DNA from: Mannheimia haemolytica
Lineage (GTDB): Bacteria; Pseudomonadota; Gammaproteobacteria; Enterobacterales; Pasteurellaceae
Reading direction: 5' to 3'
DNA length: 64,000 nucleotides
Assembly: GCA_900638155.1 (NCBI GenBank)
Contig: LR134495.1
Span: 124,001-188,000, forward strand
How positions within the stretch are numbered: position 1 is the first letter of the stretch; every line of letters begins with the position of its first letter. The notes beneath the pieces were generated by a model. The model saw only the letters and a program-made list of their open reading frames with translations, had not been told where the DNA came from and made no database searches. Positions 20,710 to 29,785 of the stretch are shown in pieces. Made by a program: the position numbers and the translations under genes.

Positions 20710-22029
20710 TTATTTAAAAGTATAGCTACCGTTTGCTTGACGGGTAAATTTGCCGCCTGAGCCAATGCTCATTTCAACCACACGGTTATTTTTATCTAAA
20801 CGAACGGTTACTCGCTCGCCTACTTTTAAATTACTCACCACGTTATTGACTTTGCTCATCGCATTAACGTCTGAGATATTTAAATTGTTATCACGGAACA
20901 CTTGCATTAGTGATACACCTTTTGGCACAGTCATTGTTTTGGTTGCTACCGCATTTGCCGACTCGGCAGCCGGTGCTGCTTTTACCGCTTCAGTTTTTGT
21001 CGGAGCTTTCTCAACCGGTTTAGCTGCTGTTTTTGCCGTTTCTTTTGCTGCCAGTGTAGCACGTTCGGTTTTCACTTCAGTTTTAGCAGGGGCTTTAGGC
21101 TGTTGTTTTACCGTTGTTTCAGGTTGGAACACCACGCTATTTTCCGTTTTAGGCTTAATCGCCGGTTGTGCAACAACAGGTTTATTTTCCACCGGTTTCA
21201 CCGCAACAGGTTGCTCAACTACTGCTTGTGATTGTGTTTGCGACTGGCTATCTTGTGACGGTTTAGCCATTGTTTGCTCGGTTTGGGCTGGAGCAACTGT
21301 TACAGACTCTTGTTGAGCGGCTTGAGCTTGTTCTTGAGCTTCTGCAGCTTCAGCGGCTTCTTGTTCTGCACGAGCTTGTTCTTCCGCACGTTTCGCTTCA
21401 GCTTCATCAACCGGTCGGAATTCAATCGGCAAGCTACCACCTTGCTGAGATTGTAGCTCTTCGACAGTTTCCGGCGTACTTGGTTTTAACAAGAAAAACA
21501 GTACCAATAATGCTAACGCCAACAATGCCACTAATAATAAACGGCGGGTTTTAGGTGGCATTTTAGCTTTAATCTCTTTGGTTTTAGTGGCTGCAGCTGC
21601 CGCAGTGGCTGCTGCGGCAGCTGTTGCCGCATTTGGAATAATACGCTCAGTAGTGAAACTCTCGGGTGCAGGTTTAACCACTTCTTTTTCCACATTTTCT
21701 TGTGCTTCAACTGTGTTAAAAGATGTGGTTGATACACTTTCTTCAACCGAATGAATGGTATTATCCGGCTCTACTGCTTCTGTAGCTTCTGAACTTGGAG
21801 TAAATTGGAATTCTTTTGCCTGCTTAGCCGAAAAGACATCAGCCGTATGATCTTCTACTTTAGCATCAGGTCTTTTCATAATTGGGGTAAACGTATGCCC
21901 CGGTGCATTGGTTGAACGCAACGAAACATAAGGGGCTTGAGCTGTATCTGCTTTGGTTGCTTCAGCGTCTTGAGAGGTAACCGAAGATTCACCAAAAACC
22001 GGTTCTTTGCGAAAATTATTTTGTGTCAT
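20710..22029 (-). CDS. oapA: Opacity-associated protein OapA
   Basis: This 439-residue inner-membrane-anchored envelope protein has a long acidic cytoplasmic N-terminus (to about residue 160) that includes an Ala/Thr run. One membrane segment (RRLLLVALLALALLVLFFLL) follows, then a long Gln/Ala/Lys-rich periplasmic linker and the OapA C-terminal domain starting MTVPKGVSLMQVFRDNNLNI and ending FTRQANGSYTFK. In Haemophilus, OapA affects colony opacity and colonisation; the C-terminal domain resembles LysM-type peptidoglycan-binding domains. Low-complexity linkers are normal for the family. Confidence 0.92.
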   Translation of the reverse strand: MTQNNFRKEPVFGESSVTSQDAEATKADTAQAPYVSLRSTNAPGHTFTPIMKRPDAKVEDHTADVFSAKQAKEFQFTPSSEATEAVEPDNTIHSVEESVSTTSFNTVEAQENVEKEVVKPAPESFTTERIIPNAATAAAAATAAAAATKTKEIKAKMPPKTRRLLLVALLALALLVLFFLLKPSTPETVEELQSQQGGSLPIEFRPVDEAEAKRAEEQARAEQEAAEAAEAQEQAQAAQQESVTVAPAQTEQTMAKPSQDSQSQTQSQAVVEQPVAVKPVENKPVVAQPAIKPKTENSVVFQPETTVKQQPKAPAKTEVKTERATLAAKETAKTAAKPVEKAPTKTEAVKAAPAAESANAVATKTMTVPKGVSLMQVFRDNNLNISDVNAMSKVNNVVSNLKVGERVTVRLDKNNRVVEMSIGSGGKFTRQANGSYTFK

Positions 22030-22220
22030 ATTAATTCCAAATAATAGCGTTGTTAATGAGTATAAAAATGGCGATATTCTAAAGCAATTCAGCCGCTATT
22101 TGAATTTATTTAACTAAATTTACGCAACTAGCGGTCATTTTTGCCTAATTTTTTGCAAATCTATTTACTTTCATTGAATTTCAGACCAAATGCAAGTCTA
22201 GAAGTTTAGCCATTTTCTAT

Positions 22221-22242
22221 TTTTTCGATCTGTGTCGAAAAA
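22221..22242 (+). promoter_or_regulatory. CRP-S (Sxy-dependent competence) site upstream of comE1
   Basis: TTTTTCGA-N6-TCGAAAAA is a perfect inverted repeat that matches most fixed positions of the Pasteurellaceae CRP-S consensus (TTTTGCGATC-NN-GATCGCAAAA). Its centre lies about 41 bp upstream of a start predicted from a -10-like TTCTAT near 22262. Confidence 0.65.
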
Positions 22243-22321
22243 TTCATTTTTGCCGGTTGAGTTCTATTTCATTCCCTCTTAATCTTCCTTTCGACCTTTC
22301 AACAACTAATAAGGAAATCCT

Positions 22322-22660
22322 ATGAAGAAAATCAAACAACTTGGTCTAACATTCTTGTTTGGCTTAAATGCAATGGCTTTTGCCCAAACACCGCCAACTA
22401 CAATGCCTGTTGAACAAAATGAAGTCACTCAACCCGTACAGCAAACACAAATCACCAACGCTAATGCGGTAAATATCAATACTGCTAGTGCTGCTGAATT
22501 GCAAGACAAGCTAGTGGGAATTGGGCAGAAAAAAGCTCAAGCGATTGTCGATTACCGTACTAAAAACGGCAATTTTAAAAACATTGAGCAACTTGCTGAA
22601 GTCTCCGGAATTGGGCAAGCAACGGTAGAAAAAAATCGAGCCAATATTATTTTAGAATAA
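22322..22660 (+). CDS. comE1: ComEA-type helix-hairpin-helix protein, DNA uptake
   Basis: This 112-residue exported protein has a signal peptide ending in NAMAFAQ, a Pro/Thr/Gln-rich linker and a helix-hairpin-helix domain. The two hairpins are LVGIGQKKAQAIVDYR and LAEVSGIGQATVEKNRANI, typical of ComEA. In naturally competent Pasteurellaceae this periplasmic protein binds incoming DNA and ratchets it inwards. The upstream CRP-S site supports membership of the competence regulon, and the window is rich in the matching uptake signals. The gene is monocistronic. Confidence 0.9.
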   Translation: MKKIKQLGLTFLFGLNAMAFAQTPPTTMPVEQNEVTQPVQQTQITNANAVNINTASAAELQDKLVGIGQKKAQAIVDYRTKNGNFKNIEQLAEVSGIGQATVEKNRANIILE

Positions 22661-22672
22661 GACAACCAAATT

Positions 22673-22730
22673 GTTGAAGTGGAATTCCTACAAAGCCCCT
22701 ATCTGTTTTTTTCTTTGTAGCCACTTCAAC
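22673..22730. repeat. Long inverted repeat with an asymmetric bulge after comE1
   Basis: GTTGAAGTGG plus CTACAAAG pair with CTTTGTAG plus CCACTTCAAC, giving 18 bp interrupted by a one-sided AATTC and a loop of about 17 nt with a T-run. It lies 12 bp past the comE1 stop. The T-run sits in the loop and another (TTTTTT) about 10 bp after the stem, so it could act as a comE1 terminator. Confidence 0.7.
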
Positions 22731-22824
22731 ACCTTAAAGATTTTTTATCTATTTTGCATTGTATTTGCTATACTTCGCCCCCAATTAAACGCAAATTCTC
22801 GTTTTTAAATAAAAGGAAAACGCA

Positions 22825-23715
22825 ATGCAATTAAAAAAACACCCTACGCCAACCTACTTCCAACGAGTAAAAATCGCTCTGCATTATTTACTGCCACAAC
22901 TGGCAATTACCCGTGCAGCAGGTTGGTTAGCAGAACAAAAATGGGGCGTAGTGACTCACTTTATCATCAAGCTGTTTGCAAAACAGTACAAAGTTAATTT
23001 ATCTGAAGCGGTAAAAACCGAGCCGTCAGATTATGCCACTTTTAATGAATTTTTTATTCGTGAATTAAAAGAAAACGCACGCCCGATTAATAACGAACCA
23101 AATACACTTTGCTTACCGGCAGACGGTAAAGTCAGCGAATCAGGCGAAATTTCGGATAACCGTTTATTACAAGCAAAAGGGCATCATTTTACGCTAGAAA
23201 CCTTATTGGCAAATGATGAAGAAATGGCGGCAAAATTTAAAGACGGCACATTTATTACCACCTACTTATCGCCAACTGATTACCATCGTGTACATATGCC
23301 GTGCGATGGAACATTGCGTAAAATGATTTATGTGCCGGGCGAATTGTTCTCCGTCAATCCGTTTTTAGCCGAACACGTTCCAAACTTATTCGCTCGCAAT
23401 GAACGTGTGATTTGTGAATTTGACACCGCATTCGGACCAATGGTACAGATTTTGGTCGGAGCAACGGTTACCGCAAGTATGAGTACGGTTTGGGCTGGCG
23501 TAATTAATCCGCCTCGAGCTGATGAAGTGGTAGTTTGGAATTACGAAACCGAAGGCGAAAAAGCCATCAAACTCCAAAAAGGCGAAGAAATGGGCGCTTT
23601 CCGTTTAGGCTCAACCGTAATTAACCTCTTCCCAAAAGGAAAAGTAGAACTCAACCCTGCACTTGTTGCAGGAATACAAACCCGAATGGGGGAAGAATTG
23701 GGTAGATTAAATTAA
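22825..23715 (+). CDS. psd: Phosphatidylserine decarboxylase proenzyme
   Basis: This 296-residue membrane-associated enzyme makes phosphatidylethanolamine from phosphatidylserine. The self-cleavage site LGST is present (FRLGSTVINLF); Ser263 becomes the pyruvoyl group of a 34-residue alpha chain. Other motifs are FNEFFIRELK, LPADGKVSESG with the catalytic Asp, and YLSPTDYHRVHMPCDG. The pairing in E. coli with rsgA/mscM is absent; here psd stands alone between a hairpin and its own terminator. Confidence 0.97.
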   Translation: MQLKKHPTPTYFQRVKIALHYLLPQLAITRAAGWLAEQKWGVVTHFIIKLFAKQYKVNLSEAVKTEPSDYATFNEFFIRELKENARPINNEPNTLCLPADGKVSESGEISDNRLLQAKGHHFTLETLLANDEEMAAKFKDGTFITTYLSPTDYHRVHMPCDGTLRKMIYVPGELFSVNPFLAEHVPNLFARNERVICEFDTAFGPMVQILVGATVTASMSTVWAGVINPPRADEVVVWNYETEGEKAIKLQKGEEMGAFRLGSTVINLFPKGKVELNPALVAGIQTRMGEELGRLN

Positions 23716-23730
23716 ACCTGACTATTTACT

Positions 23731-23775
23731 AAGCCCTTTAATCGCAGAATATCTGCTCAGTTAAAGGGCTTTCTT
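23731..23775 (+). terminator. psd terminator
   Basis: AAGCCCTTTAA and TTAAAGGGCTT form an 11-bp outer stem; inside it GCAGA-ATA-TCTGC forms a second small hairpin. TTCTT follows. Confidence 0.8.
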
Positions 23776-23880
23776 ATAACCAAATCATCTACTTCATTCC
23801 AATAAACTAAAACCCACTATTTCACTAAGTCTTTCATTTGTGCTATTGTGCCGATACATTTTTTTGACTAAAAAGGATAG

Positions 23881-26160
23881 ATGATGAAACTACAAAAACT
23901 TATCCGAGAAAATCATTTAGCATTGCTGTTTCAACAAGGCAATTTTGGGCTTGAGAAAGAGAGCCAACGGGTTGATCGCAACGGCAATATCGTTACTACT
24001 CCCCACCCTGCCGTATTCGGTAATCGCTCTTACCACCCTTATATTCAAACCGATTTTGCCGAAAGTCAGCTAGAGTTAATCACTCCACCGAATGCTAAAT
24101 TAGAAGACAGTTTTCGTTGGCTCTCTGCTATTCACGAAGTGGTATTGCGTTCGTTGCCGGAGGAGGAATATATCTTCCCTCTCAGTATGCCGGCAGGCTT
24201 GCCGCCGGAAGAGCAAATTCAAGAAGCACAATTTGACAACCCTGAAGATGTGCAATATCGCCAACACCTTTCCAAAAACTATGGAAAATATAAGCAGATG
24301 GTAAGCGGCGTGCATTACAATTTCCAACTTTCAACGGAATTTGTCGAAAAAGCCTTTGCTTTACAAACGGAATATTCTGAGCTGAAAGCCTTCCAAAACG
24401 CACTTTATATGAAGTTAGCCAATAACTTTTTGCGTTATCAATGGATTTTGCTCTATTTATTGGCTGCCACGCCTACAGTGGAATCGCAATATTTTTATGA
24501 AAAATCACCGCTTGCGGGAGGGCAACTTGTCCGCAGTTTGCGTTCAAGCCCCTATGGTTATGTGAATTCGGAAAAAGTGGTGGTTAATCACGACAGCTTA
24601 GAAAGCTATGTTGAAAGCCTTGAAGCCAATGTTGCCAACGGATTATTAATTGCCGAGAAAGAATTCTATTCCAACGTGCGTTTACGCGGTGGCAAGAAAG
24701 CCCGTGAGCTATTGGAACAGGGCGTGAAATACGCCGAATTCCGCTTATTTGATTTAAACCCTTTCGCCCCTTACGGTATTGAACTGAATGATGCCAAATT
24801 TATCCATTACTTCTTACTCGGTATGCTTTGGCTGGAGGAAACAAGCGGTCAAAAAGAGGTGGAAATCGGCAAACAGAAACTCTACCAAGTAGCCCTTGAA
24901 GATCCAAGAACAGAAACCGCTTTCCGTGCCGAAGGCGAAGCCATCTTAAATCAACTTTTAGCGATGCTTGCAGAATTGGGTGCTGGTCAGGAAAGCCTAG
25001 ATCTGGTGCGGGAAAAATTAGCTCAATTTGCTGACCCAAGCAAAACCTTGAACGGACGTTTAATTGCAGCAATAGAGGAAGCCGGCAGTTATAAAGCACT
25101 AGGTGCTAAACTGGCTCAAGCGTATAAAGCACAAGCCTTTGAGCGTTTTTATGCGTTATCGGCATTTGATAATATGGAACTTTCCACCCAAGCCCTGTTT
25201 TTTGATTTGATCCAACAAGGGATTGAGGTGGAATTACTGGACGAAAACGATCAATTCCTCGCTCTGAAATTTGGCGATCATCTGGAATATGTGAAAAACG
25301 GCAATATGACCAGTCACGACCAATACATTTCACCCCTGATTATGGAAAACAAAGTGGTGACGAAAAAAGTATTGGCAAAAGCTGGCTTTAACGTCCCGAA
25401 AAGCGTTGAATTTACCAGCCTTGAACAGGCGGTGGCACATTATCCGCTATTTGAAGGCAAAGCGGTGGTGATTAAGCCGAAATCGACTAACTACGGTTTA
25501 GGCATTACCATCTTCCAACAAGCGGTTAAAAATCGGGAAGATTTTGCAAAAGCGGTTGAAATTGCCTTCCGTGAAGACAAAGAGGTAATGGTGGAAGACT
25601 ATTTAGTCGGTACGGAATACCGCTTCTTTGTGCTGGGCGATGAAACCCTTGCGGTGTTACTGCGTGTACCGGCGAATGTAGTGGGAGATGGCATTCACAG
25701 TGTAAAAGAGCTGGTGGAGCGTAAAAATGACGATCCGCTGCGTGGCGATGGCTCTCGTAGTCCGCTGAAAAAAATCGCATTAGGTGAAATTGAGCAGTTA
25801 CAACTTAAAGAGCAAGGCTTAACCGTAGATTCCGTACCGGCGAAAGGTCAAACCGTTCAACTGCGTGCCAATTCCAACATCAGCACCGGTGGCGATTCGA
25901 TTGATATGACCGACCAAATGCACGAAAGCTATAAACAAATTGCGGTGGGAATTGCTCAGGCAATGGGTGCTAAAGTGTGTGGGGTTGATTTGATCATTCC
26001 TGATCTCACCAAACCTGCCGAGCCAAATTTAAGCTCTTGGGGCGTAATTGAAGCAAATTTCAACCCAATGATGATGATGCATATTTTCCCTTATCAAGGC
26101 AAGTCCCGCCGTTTAACTAAAGCTGTGATCAAAATTCTGTTTCCTGAGATAGGCAATTAA
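23881..26160 (+). CDS. gshF: Bifunctional glutamate-cysteine ligase / glutathione synthetase
   Basis: This 759-residue GshF (GshAB) makes glutathione from Glu, Cys and Gly in one polypeptide. The N-terminal glutamate-cysteine ligase half has FGLEKESQRV, FAESQLELITPP and MVSGVHYNFQLS. The C-terminal ATP-grasp half, from about residue 480, has VVIKPKSTNYGLGI, MVEDYLVGTEYRFFVL and CGVDLIIPD with GVIEANFNPMM. Such fusions are known in Pasteurella, Streptococcus and Listeria. Two tandem ATG codons (23881 and 23884) follow AAAGGATAG; either may be used. A USS core lies inside the gene near 24841. Confidence 0.97.
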   Translation: MMKLQKLIRENHLALLFQQGNFGLEKESQRVDRNGNIVTTPHPAVFGNRSYHPYIQTDFAESQLELITPPNAKLEDSFRWLSAIHEVVLRSLPEEEYIFPLSMPAGLPPEEQIQEAQFDNPEDVQYRQHLSKNYGKYKQMVSGVHYNFQLSTEFVEKAFALQTEYSELKAFQNALYMKLANNFLRYQWILLYLLAATPTVESQYFYEKSPLAGGQLVRSLRSSPYGYVNSEKVVVNHDSLESYVESLEANVANGLLIAEKEFYSNVRLRGGKKARELLEQGVKYAEFRLFDLNPFAPYGIELNDAKFIHYFLLGMLWLEETSGQKEVEIGKQKLYQVALEDPRTETAFRAEGEAILNQLLAMLAELGAGQESLDLVREKLAQFADPSKTLNGRLIAAIEEAGSYKALGAKLAQAYKAQAFERFYALSAFDNMELSTQALFFDLIQQGIEVELLDENDQFLALKFGDHLEYVKNGNMTSHDQYISPLIMENKVVTKKVLAKAGFNVPKSVEFTSLEQAVAHYPLFEGKAVVIKPKSTNYGLGITIFQQAVKNREDFAKAVEIAFREDKEVMVEDYLVGTEYRFFVLGDETLAVLLRVPANVVGDGIHSVKELVERKNDDPLRGDGSRSPLKKIALGEIEQLQLKEQGLTVDSVPAKGQTVQLRANSNISTGGDSIDMTDQMHESYKQIAVGIAQAMGAKVCGVDLIIPDLTKPAEPNLSSWGVIEANFNPMMMMHIFPYQGKSRRLTKAVIKILFPEIGN

Positions 26161-26180
26161 ATTTTCTCTCTATACCTCTT

Positions 26181-26216
26181 TTAAGGAGAATTTACTCAAG
26201 AATTCTCCTTAATTTA
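26181..26216 (+). terminator. gshF terminator
   Basis: TTAAGGAGAATT and AATTCTCCTTAA form a perfect 12-bp stem followed by TTTATTT, 20 bp past the gshF stop. The remainder of the 320-bp gap to manX is AT-rich and holds the CRP site. Confidence 0.85.
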
Positions 26217-26374
26217 TTTCTAAAGTTTTACTCCAATTAAATTTCACTTTGTGCAAAACACTCCAAAAGAAGAATTTTTTTGTATAAGTAAAAACGATCG
26301 AAAATATCTCCGTTAACAAAATGTTATAAAGAAAAGACATTTAGCCCAATTTATAGCCAAAAAAGCTTATTGTC

Positions 26375-26390
26375 TGTGATATAGATCACA
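26375..26390 (+). promoter_or_regulatory. CRP site upstream of manXYZ
   Basis: TGTGA-TATAGA-TCACA is a perfect match to the canonical CRP consensus, centred about 99 bp before the manX start. A -10 candidate TATCAT lies near 26422 and another weaker one near 26431. cAMP-dependent activation of the mannose PTS is the expected role. Confidence 0.85.
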
Positions 26391-26481
26391 CTTTTGTAAT
26401 TAATACATTGTGTGAAATAATTATCATATTAAAATCTCGCCCCAGTAAATAAACAACTTAAAAAACCGCAAGGAGTAACAA

Positions 26482-27459
26482 ATGAGCATTGCTATTATCA
26501 TAGCAACCCATGGTGTTGCTGCAGAGCAACTTCTCAAAACAACTGAAATGTTGATTGGTGAACAAGAAGATGTCGCTTACATTGACTTTGTTCCCGGCGA
26601 AAATGCAGAAACGATTATGGGCAAATATCAAGCATTGGTGGAAGGTCCACTATCACACTGTGACCAAGTGCTGTTTTTGGTGGATATGTGGGGAGGAAGC
26701 CCATTCAACGCCGCAAACCGATTCCAAGATGGAAAATCGGGTATGGACGTGGTTGCGGGTGTGAATATTCCTATGCTAGTGAACACCTGTATGGCTCGCG
26801 ATGATGTGGAGTCGTTGGAAGAATTGGTGGAAGTTGCATTAGAAGCCGGCTCAACCGGGATTCGTTCACTTAATCACCAACCTGAAGTGGCTGAGGTGCA
26901 AACCGCTACTCCGGCACAAGAAACTGCAGCTGTTCAACAGCCTGAAATTGTTGATGACGGACGTCGTATGACCATTGCCCTTGCCCGTATTGATGACCGC
27001 TTGATTCACGGTCAAGTTGCGACGGTTTGGACAAAAGAAAGTAAAGTCAATCGCATTATTGTGGTAAACGAAGGTGTAGCAAAAGACAGCGTGCGTACCA
27101 CTATGCTAAAAAGTGTTGCTCCTCTTGGCGTAACGGCTCACGTTGTTGATGTACCTAAAATGATTCGTGTCTATAACAACCCTGAATATGCCGATGATCG
27201 TGTAATGTTACTCTTTACTAACCCAAGTGATGTCTTAGCCTTAATTGAAGGTGGTGTACCACTCAATAGCATTAACGTGGGCGGTATTTCGCATAAAGAA
27301 GGGAAACAAATGGTTAGCCACGCTGTTGCTGTTGATCAAAAAGATATTGATGCCTTCAAAGCAATTGATGCGAAAGGCGTTGAATTAGAAGTACGCAAAG
27401 TCTCAAGCGATAGCCGTCAATATATGATGGATTTATTGAAAAAACATAACTTAATCTAA
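26482..27459 (+). CDS. manX: PTS mannose-family EIIAB component
   Basis: This 325-residue cytoplasmic phosphotransfer protein has an IIA domain (residues 1 to about 130) with phospho-His10 in IIATHG and the MWGGSPFNAA motif. A Pro/Ala/Gln-rich hinge (about 134-156) leads to an IIB domain with phospho-His176 in RIDDRLIHGQV. It passes phosphate from HPr to sugar entering through ManYZ; substrates of the family are mannose, glucose and amino sugars. It is first gene of manXYZ, preceded by a perfect CRP site and an AAGGAG ribosome site. Confidence 0.97.
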   Translation: MSIAIIIATHGVAAEQLLKTTEMLIGEQEDVAYIDFVPGENAETIMGKYQALVEGPLSHCDQVLFLVDMWGGSPFNAANRFQDGKSGMDVVAGVNIPMLVNTCMARDDVESLEELVEVALEAGSTGIRSLNHQPEVAEVQTATPAQETAAVQQPEIVDDGRRMTIALARIDDRLIHGQVATVWTKESKVNRIIVVNEGVAKDSVRTTMLKSVAPLGVTAHVVDVPKMIRVYNNPEYADDRVMLLFTNPSDVLALIEGGVPLNSINVGGISHKEGKQMVSHAVAVDQKDIDAFKAIDAKGVELEVRKVSSDSRQYMMDLLKKHNLI

Positions 27460-27470
27460 AGGAAATTACT

Positions 27471-28271
27471 ATGGAACTTTCAGCATTACAAATTGTGCTT
27501 TTATTCCTCGTTGCCTGTATCTCAGGTATGGGCTCAATTCTTGATGAATGGCAAACCCACCGTCCGTTAATTGCCTGTACGATGATAGGCTTAGTGCTTG
27601 GTGATGTGACTACCGGCGTTATTGTTGGTGGTTCATTAGAGTTATTAGCTTTAGGTTGGATGAACATCGGTGCCGCTGTTGCACCAGATGCGGCATTAGC
27701 CTCTATTGTCTCAACCATTTTAGTCATTGTAGGTCGTCAAGATATTTCAACCGGTATCGCCATCGCTATTCCGCTTGCAGCTGCCGGTCAAGTATTAACC
27801 TATGTTGTGCGTGCAATCACCGTAGGTTTCCAACACGCAGCAGATAAATCAATTGAAGACGGTAACTTAAGCCGTTTAGACTGGTTACATCGTGGTGCTT
27901 TATTGCTTCAAGCAATGCGTATTGCCATTCCAGCATTAATTGTGGCATTAACAGCAGGTACAGATGCGGTTCAAACAATGTTAAATGCCATTCCTGAAGT
28001 GGTTACAACCGGGCTGAAAATTGCCGGTGGCTTCATCGCCGTGGTGGGTTATGCGATGGTAATCAATATGATGCGTGCAGGTCATTTAATGCCGTTCTTC
28101 TTCGCAGGCTTTGTGATTGCAGGCTTTACCGATTTCAACCTTGTTGCCCTTGGGGTATTAGGTACGGTTATTGCGATGGTTTATATCCATATGCACCCTA
28201 AATATAACAAAAGCCAGCAGGTAGTAGTGGCAGCTGCACCAAAAAATGATTTAGACAACCGTTTAGACTAA
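27471..28271 (+). CDS. manY: PTS mannose-family EIIC component
   Basis: This 266-residue inner-membrane protein has multiple hydrophobic segments. It begins MELSALQIVLLFLVACISGM and contains GGSLELLALGWMNIGAAVAPD, the signature of the mannose EIIC family. With ManZ it forms the sugar channel. It lies 11 bp after manX and 13 bp before manZ. The C-terminus is a short charged cytoplasmic tail. Confidence 0.97.
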   Translation: MELSALQIVLLFLVACISGMGSILDEWQTHRPLIACTMIGLVLGDVTTGVIVGGSLELLALGWMNIGAAVAPDAALASIVSTILVIVGRQDISTGIAIAIPLAAAGQVLTYVVRAITVGFQHAADKSIEDGNLSRLDWLHRGALLLQAMRIAIPALIVALTAGTDAVQTMLNAIPEVVTTGLKIAGGFIAVVGYAMVINMMRAGHLMPFFFAGFVIAGFTDFNLVALGVLGTVIAMVYIHMHPKYNKSQQVVVAAAPKNDLDNRLD

Positions 28272-28284
28272 GAGGGCATTTAAA

Positions 28285-29121
28285 ATGACAACTGAAATCA
28301 AAAAAGTAACAAAAAGCGATTTGAATGCCGTTGTACGTCGTTCAAACTTATTCCAAGGTTCGTGGAACTTTGAGCGTATGCAGGCTCTTGGTTTTGCCTA
28401 TGCGATGGTACCGGTTATCAAACGTTTATATCCGGATCCAAATGACCCGGGTCGCAAAGAAGCGATTAAACGCCATTCTGAGTTCTTTAACACCCAACCC
28501 TTCGTCGCTGCACCGATTTTAGGGGTAACCATTGCGATGGAAGAGGAACGTGCCAACGGTAAAGAAATCGACAATGCCGCAATTAACGGTATTAAAGTTG
28601 GTTTAATGGGACCATTAGCCGGTGTGGGTGATCCAATTTTCTGGGGAACCATTCGCCCTGTATTTGCTGGGTTAGGGGCAGTCTTAGCCTTAAAAGGCGA
28701 GCTTTTAGGTCCAATCCTGTTTTTCGCCTTATTTAACATAGTGCGTTTAGCCGCACGCTATTATGGCGTAGTGTATGGCTATAAAAAAGGGTTAGATGTT
28801 GTACAAGATATGAGCGGCGGTTTATTGCAAAAATTAACCGAAGGTGCTTCAATCTTAGGTCTGTTTATTATGGGGGCATTGGTACAAAAATGGACAAGCA
28901 TTAACGTTCCACTTGTGCTTTCAACCATTCAAAAACAAGACGGTACCATCGAAGTTACCACCGTGCAAAGCATTCTCGACAGCTTAATGCCGGGCTTACT
29001 CCCATTATTATTAACCTTTGCTTGTATGTGGTTACTGCGTAATCGAGTAAATGCTATCTGGATTATCCTCGGTTTCTTTGTTATCGGTATCCTCGGTGCT
29101 GCAACCGGTGCATTAGCTTAG
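28285..29121 (+). CDS. manZ: PTS mannose-family EIID component
   Basis: This 278-residue membrane protein begins with a cytoplasmic stretch containing RSNLFQGSWNFERMQALGFA, followed by ANGKEIDNAAINGIKVGLMG and GPLAGVGDPIFWGTIRP, all diagnostic for EIID. It has hydrophobic C-terminal helices (VNAIWIILGFFVIGILGAAT). It is the partner of ManY in the translocon. It is the last of the man genes; a terminator follows before yobD. Confidence 0.97.
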   Translation: MTTEIKKVTKSDLNAVVRRSNLFQGSWNFERMQALGFAYAMVPVIKRLYPDPNDPGRKEAIKRHSEFFNTQPFVAAPILGVTIAMEEERANGKEIDNAAINGIKVGLMGPLAGVGDPIFWGTIRPVFAGLGAVLALKGELLGPILFFALFNIVRLAARYYGVVYGYKKGLDVVQDMSGGLLQKLTEGASILGLFIMGALVQKWTSINVPLVLSTIQKQDGTIEVTTVQSILDSLMPGLLPLLLTFACMWLLRNRVNAIWIILGFFVIGILGAATGALA

Positions 29122-29144
29122 TTGCAAAATTTTCTGTGAAAAAG

Positions 29145-29177
29145 ACCGCTTGAACTTGAACATTCAGGCGGTTTTTT
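29145..29177 (+). terminator. manXYZ terminator
   Basis: ACCGCTTGAA and TTCAGGCGGT form a 10-bp stem (one G-T pair) with TTTTTT after it, 24 bp past the manZ stop. The left arm resembles an uptake-signal core. Confidence 0.85.
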
Positions 29178-29213
29178 ATACGCTTTAGCCCAAATAAATT
29201 CACTTGTTTAATT

Positions 29214-29693
29214 ATGACCAATACCATCCTTATTCTCTTTATTTTACTTGGCTTAGTATTCGCCATTTATGACCAAGTTTTTATGCACAAACTCAAAGGC
29301 ACAACCTTACTGGAAATCCGCTTAAAAAAGCAAAAAACAATTGATACTTGGCTATTGATTGGTTTAATTATATTGTCAATTAGCTATGGCGTACAAAATC
29401 AAATCCAGCCCTTTACACTTTATCTACTGGCGACGTGCATTATTCTGTCGGTCTATCTCACCTTTTTCCGCTCCCCTCGCTTGTTATTAAAACAGCACGG
29501 TTTTTTCTTTGCGAATGTCTTTTTTAATTACAACAAGATTTATCAAGTCAATATTGCAGAAGGAAAAGCAGATGAAAAAATTTTAGTCATTGATTTACAT
29601 AGTGGAAGAAGGCTGCTTGCCTATGTTGAAAATGCGGAAGATCTTCAACAGGTAGTGGATTTTTTTGGCGGTTATAAAAAGGAAAGTGAGTAG
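29214..29693 (+). CDS. yobD: UPF0266/DUF986 membrane protein YobD
   Basis: This 159-residue protein has three likely membrane helices: residues 4-22, about 45-63 and about 69-87. A cytoplasmic C-terminal part follows, with KILVIDLHSGRRLLAYVENAEDLQQV. The position right after manXYZ is the same as yobD in E. coli, and the sequence type fits UPF0266. Function is unknown; the long-standing linkage to the mannose PTS hints at a role with that transporter. No clear ribosome binding site precedes 29214. Confidence 0.85.
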   Translation: MTNTILILFILLGLVFAIYDQVFMHKLKGTTLLEIRLKKQKTIDTWLLIGLIILSISYGVQNQIQPFTLYLLATCIILSVYLTFFRSPRLLLKQHGFFFANVFFNYNKIYQVNIAEGKADEKILVIDLHSGRRLLAYVENAEDLQQVVDFFGGYKKESE

Positions 29694-29714
29694 AAATAGT
29701 TTGCAAACAAAACA

Positions 29715-29772
29715 ACAAGCGGTCATTTTTCCCTGAAATTTTGCAAAAAATCGAGGAAATATGACCGCTTGT
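29715..29772. terminator. Inverted uptake-signal pair acting as shared yobD/tpiA terminator
   Basis: ACAAGCGGTCAT and ATGACCGCTTGT form a perfect 12-bp stem with further pairing (TTTTCC/GGAAAT region) around a loop containing TTTTGCAAAAAA. It lies between the convergent genes yobD and tpiA. Confidence 0.75.
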
Positions 29773-29785
29773 AAAATCGGTTAGA

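Noticed and set aside
26161..26481. Small RNA or gene in the 320-bp gap before manX
   Set aside because: Apart from the gshF terminator and the CRP-controlled promoter region I saw no open frame with a ribosome site and no further structured element.
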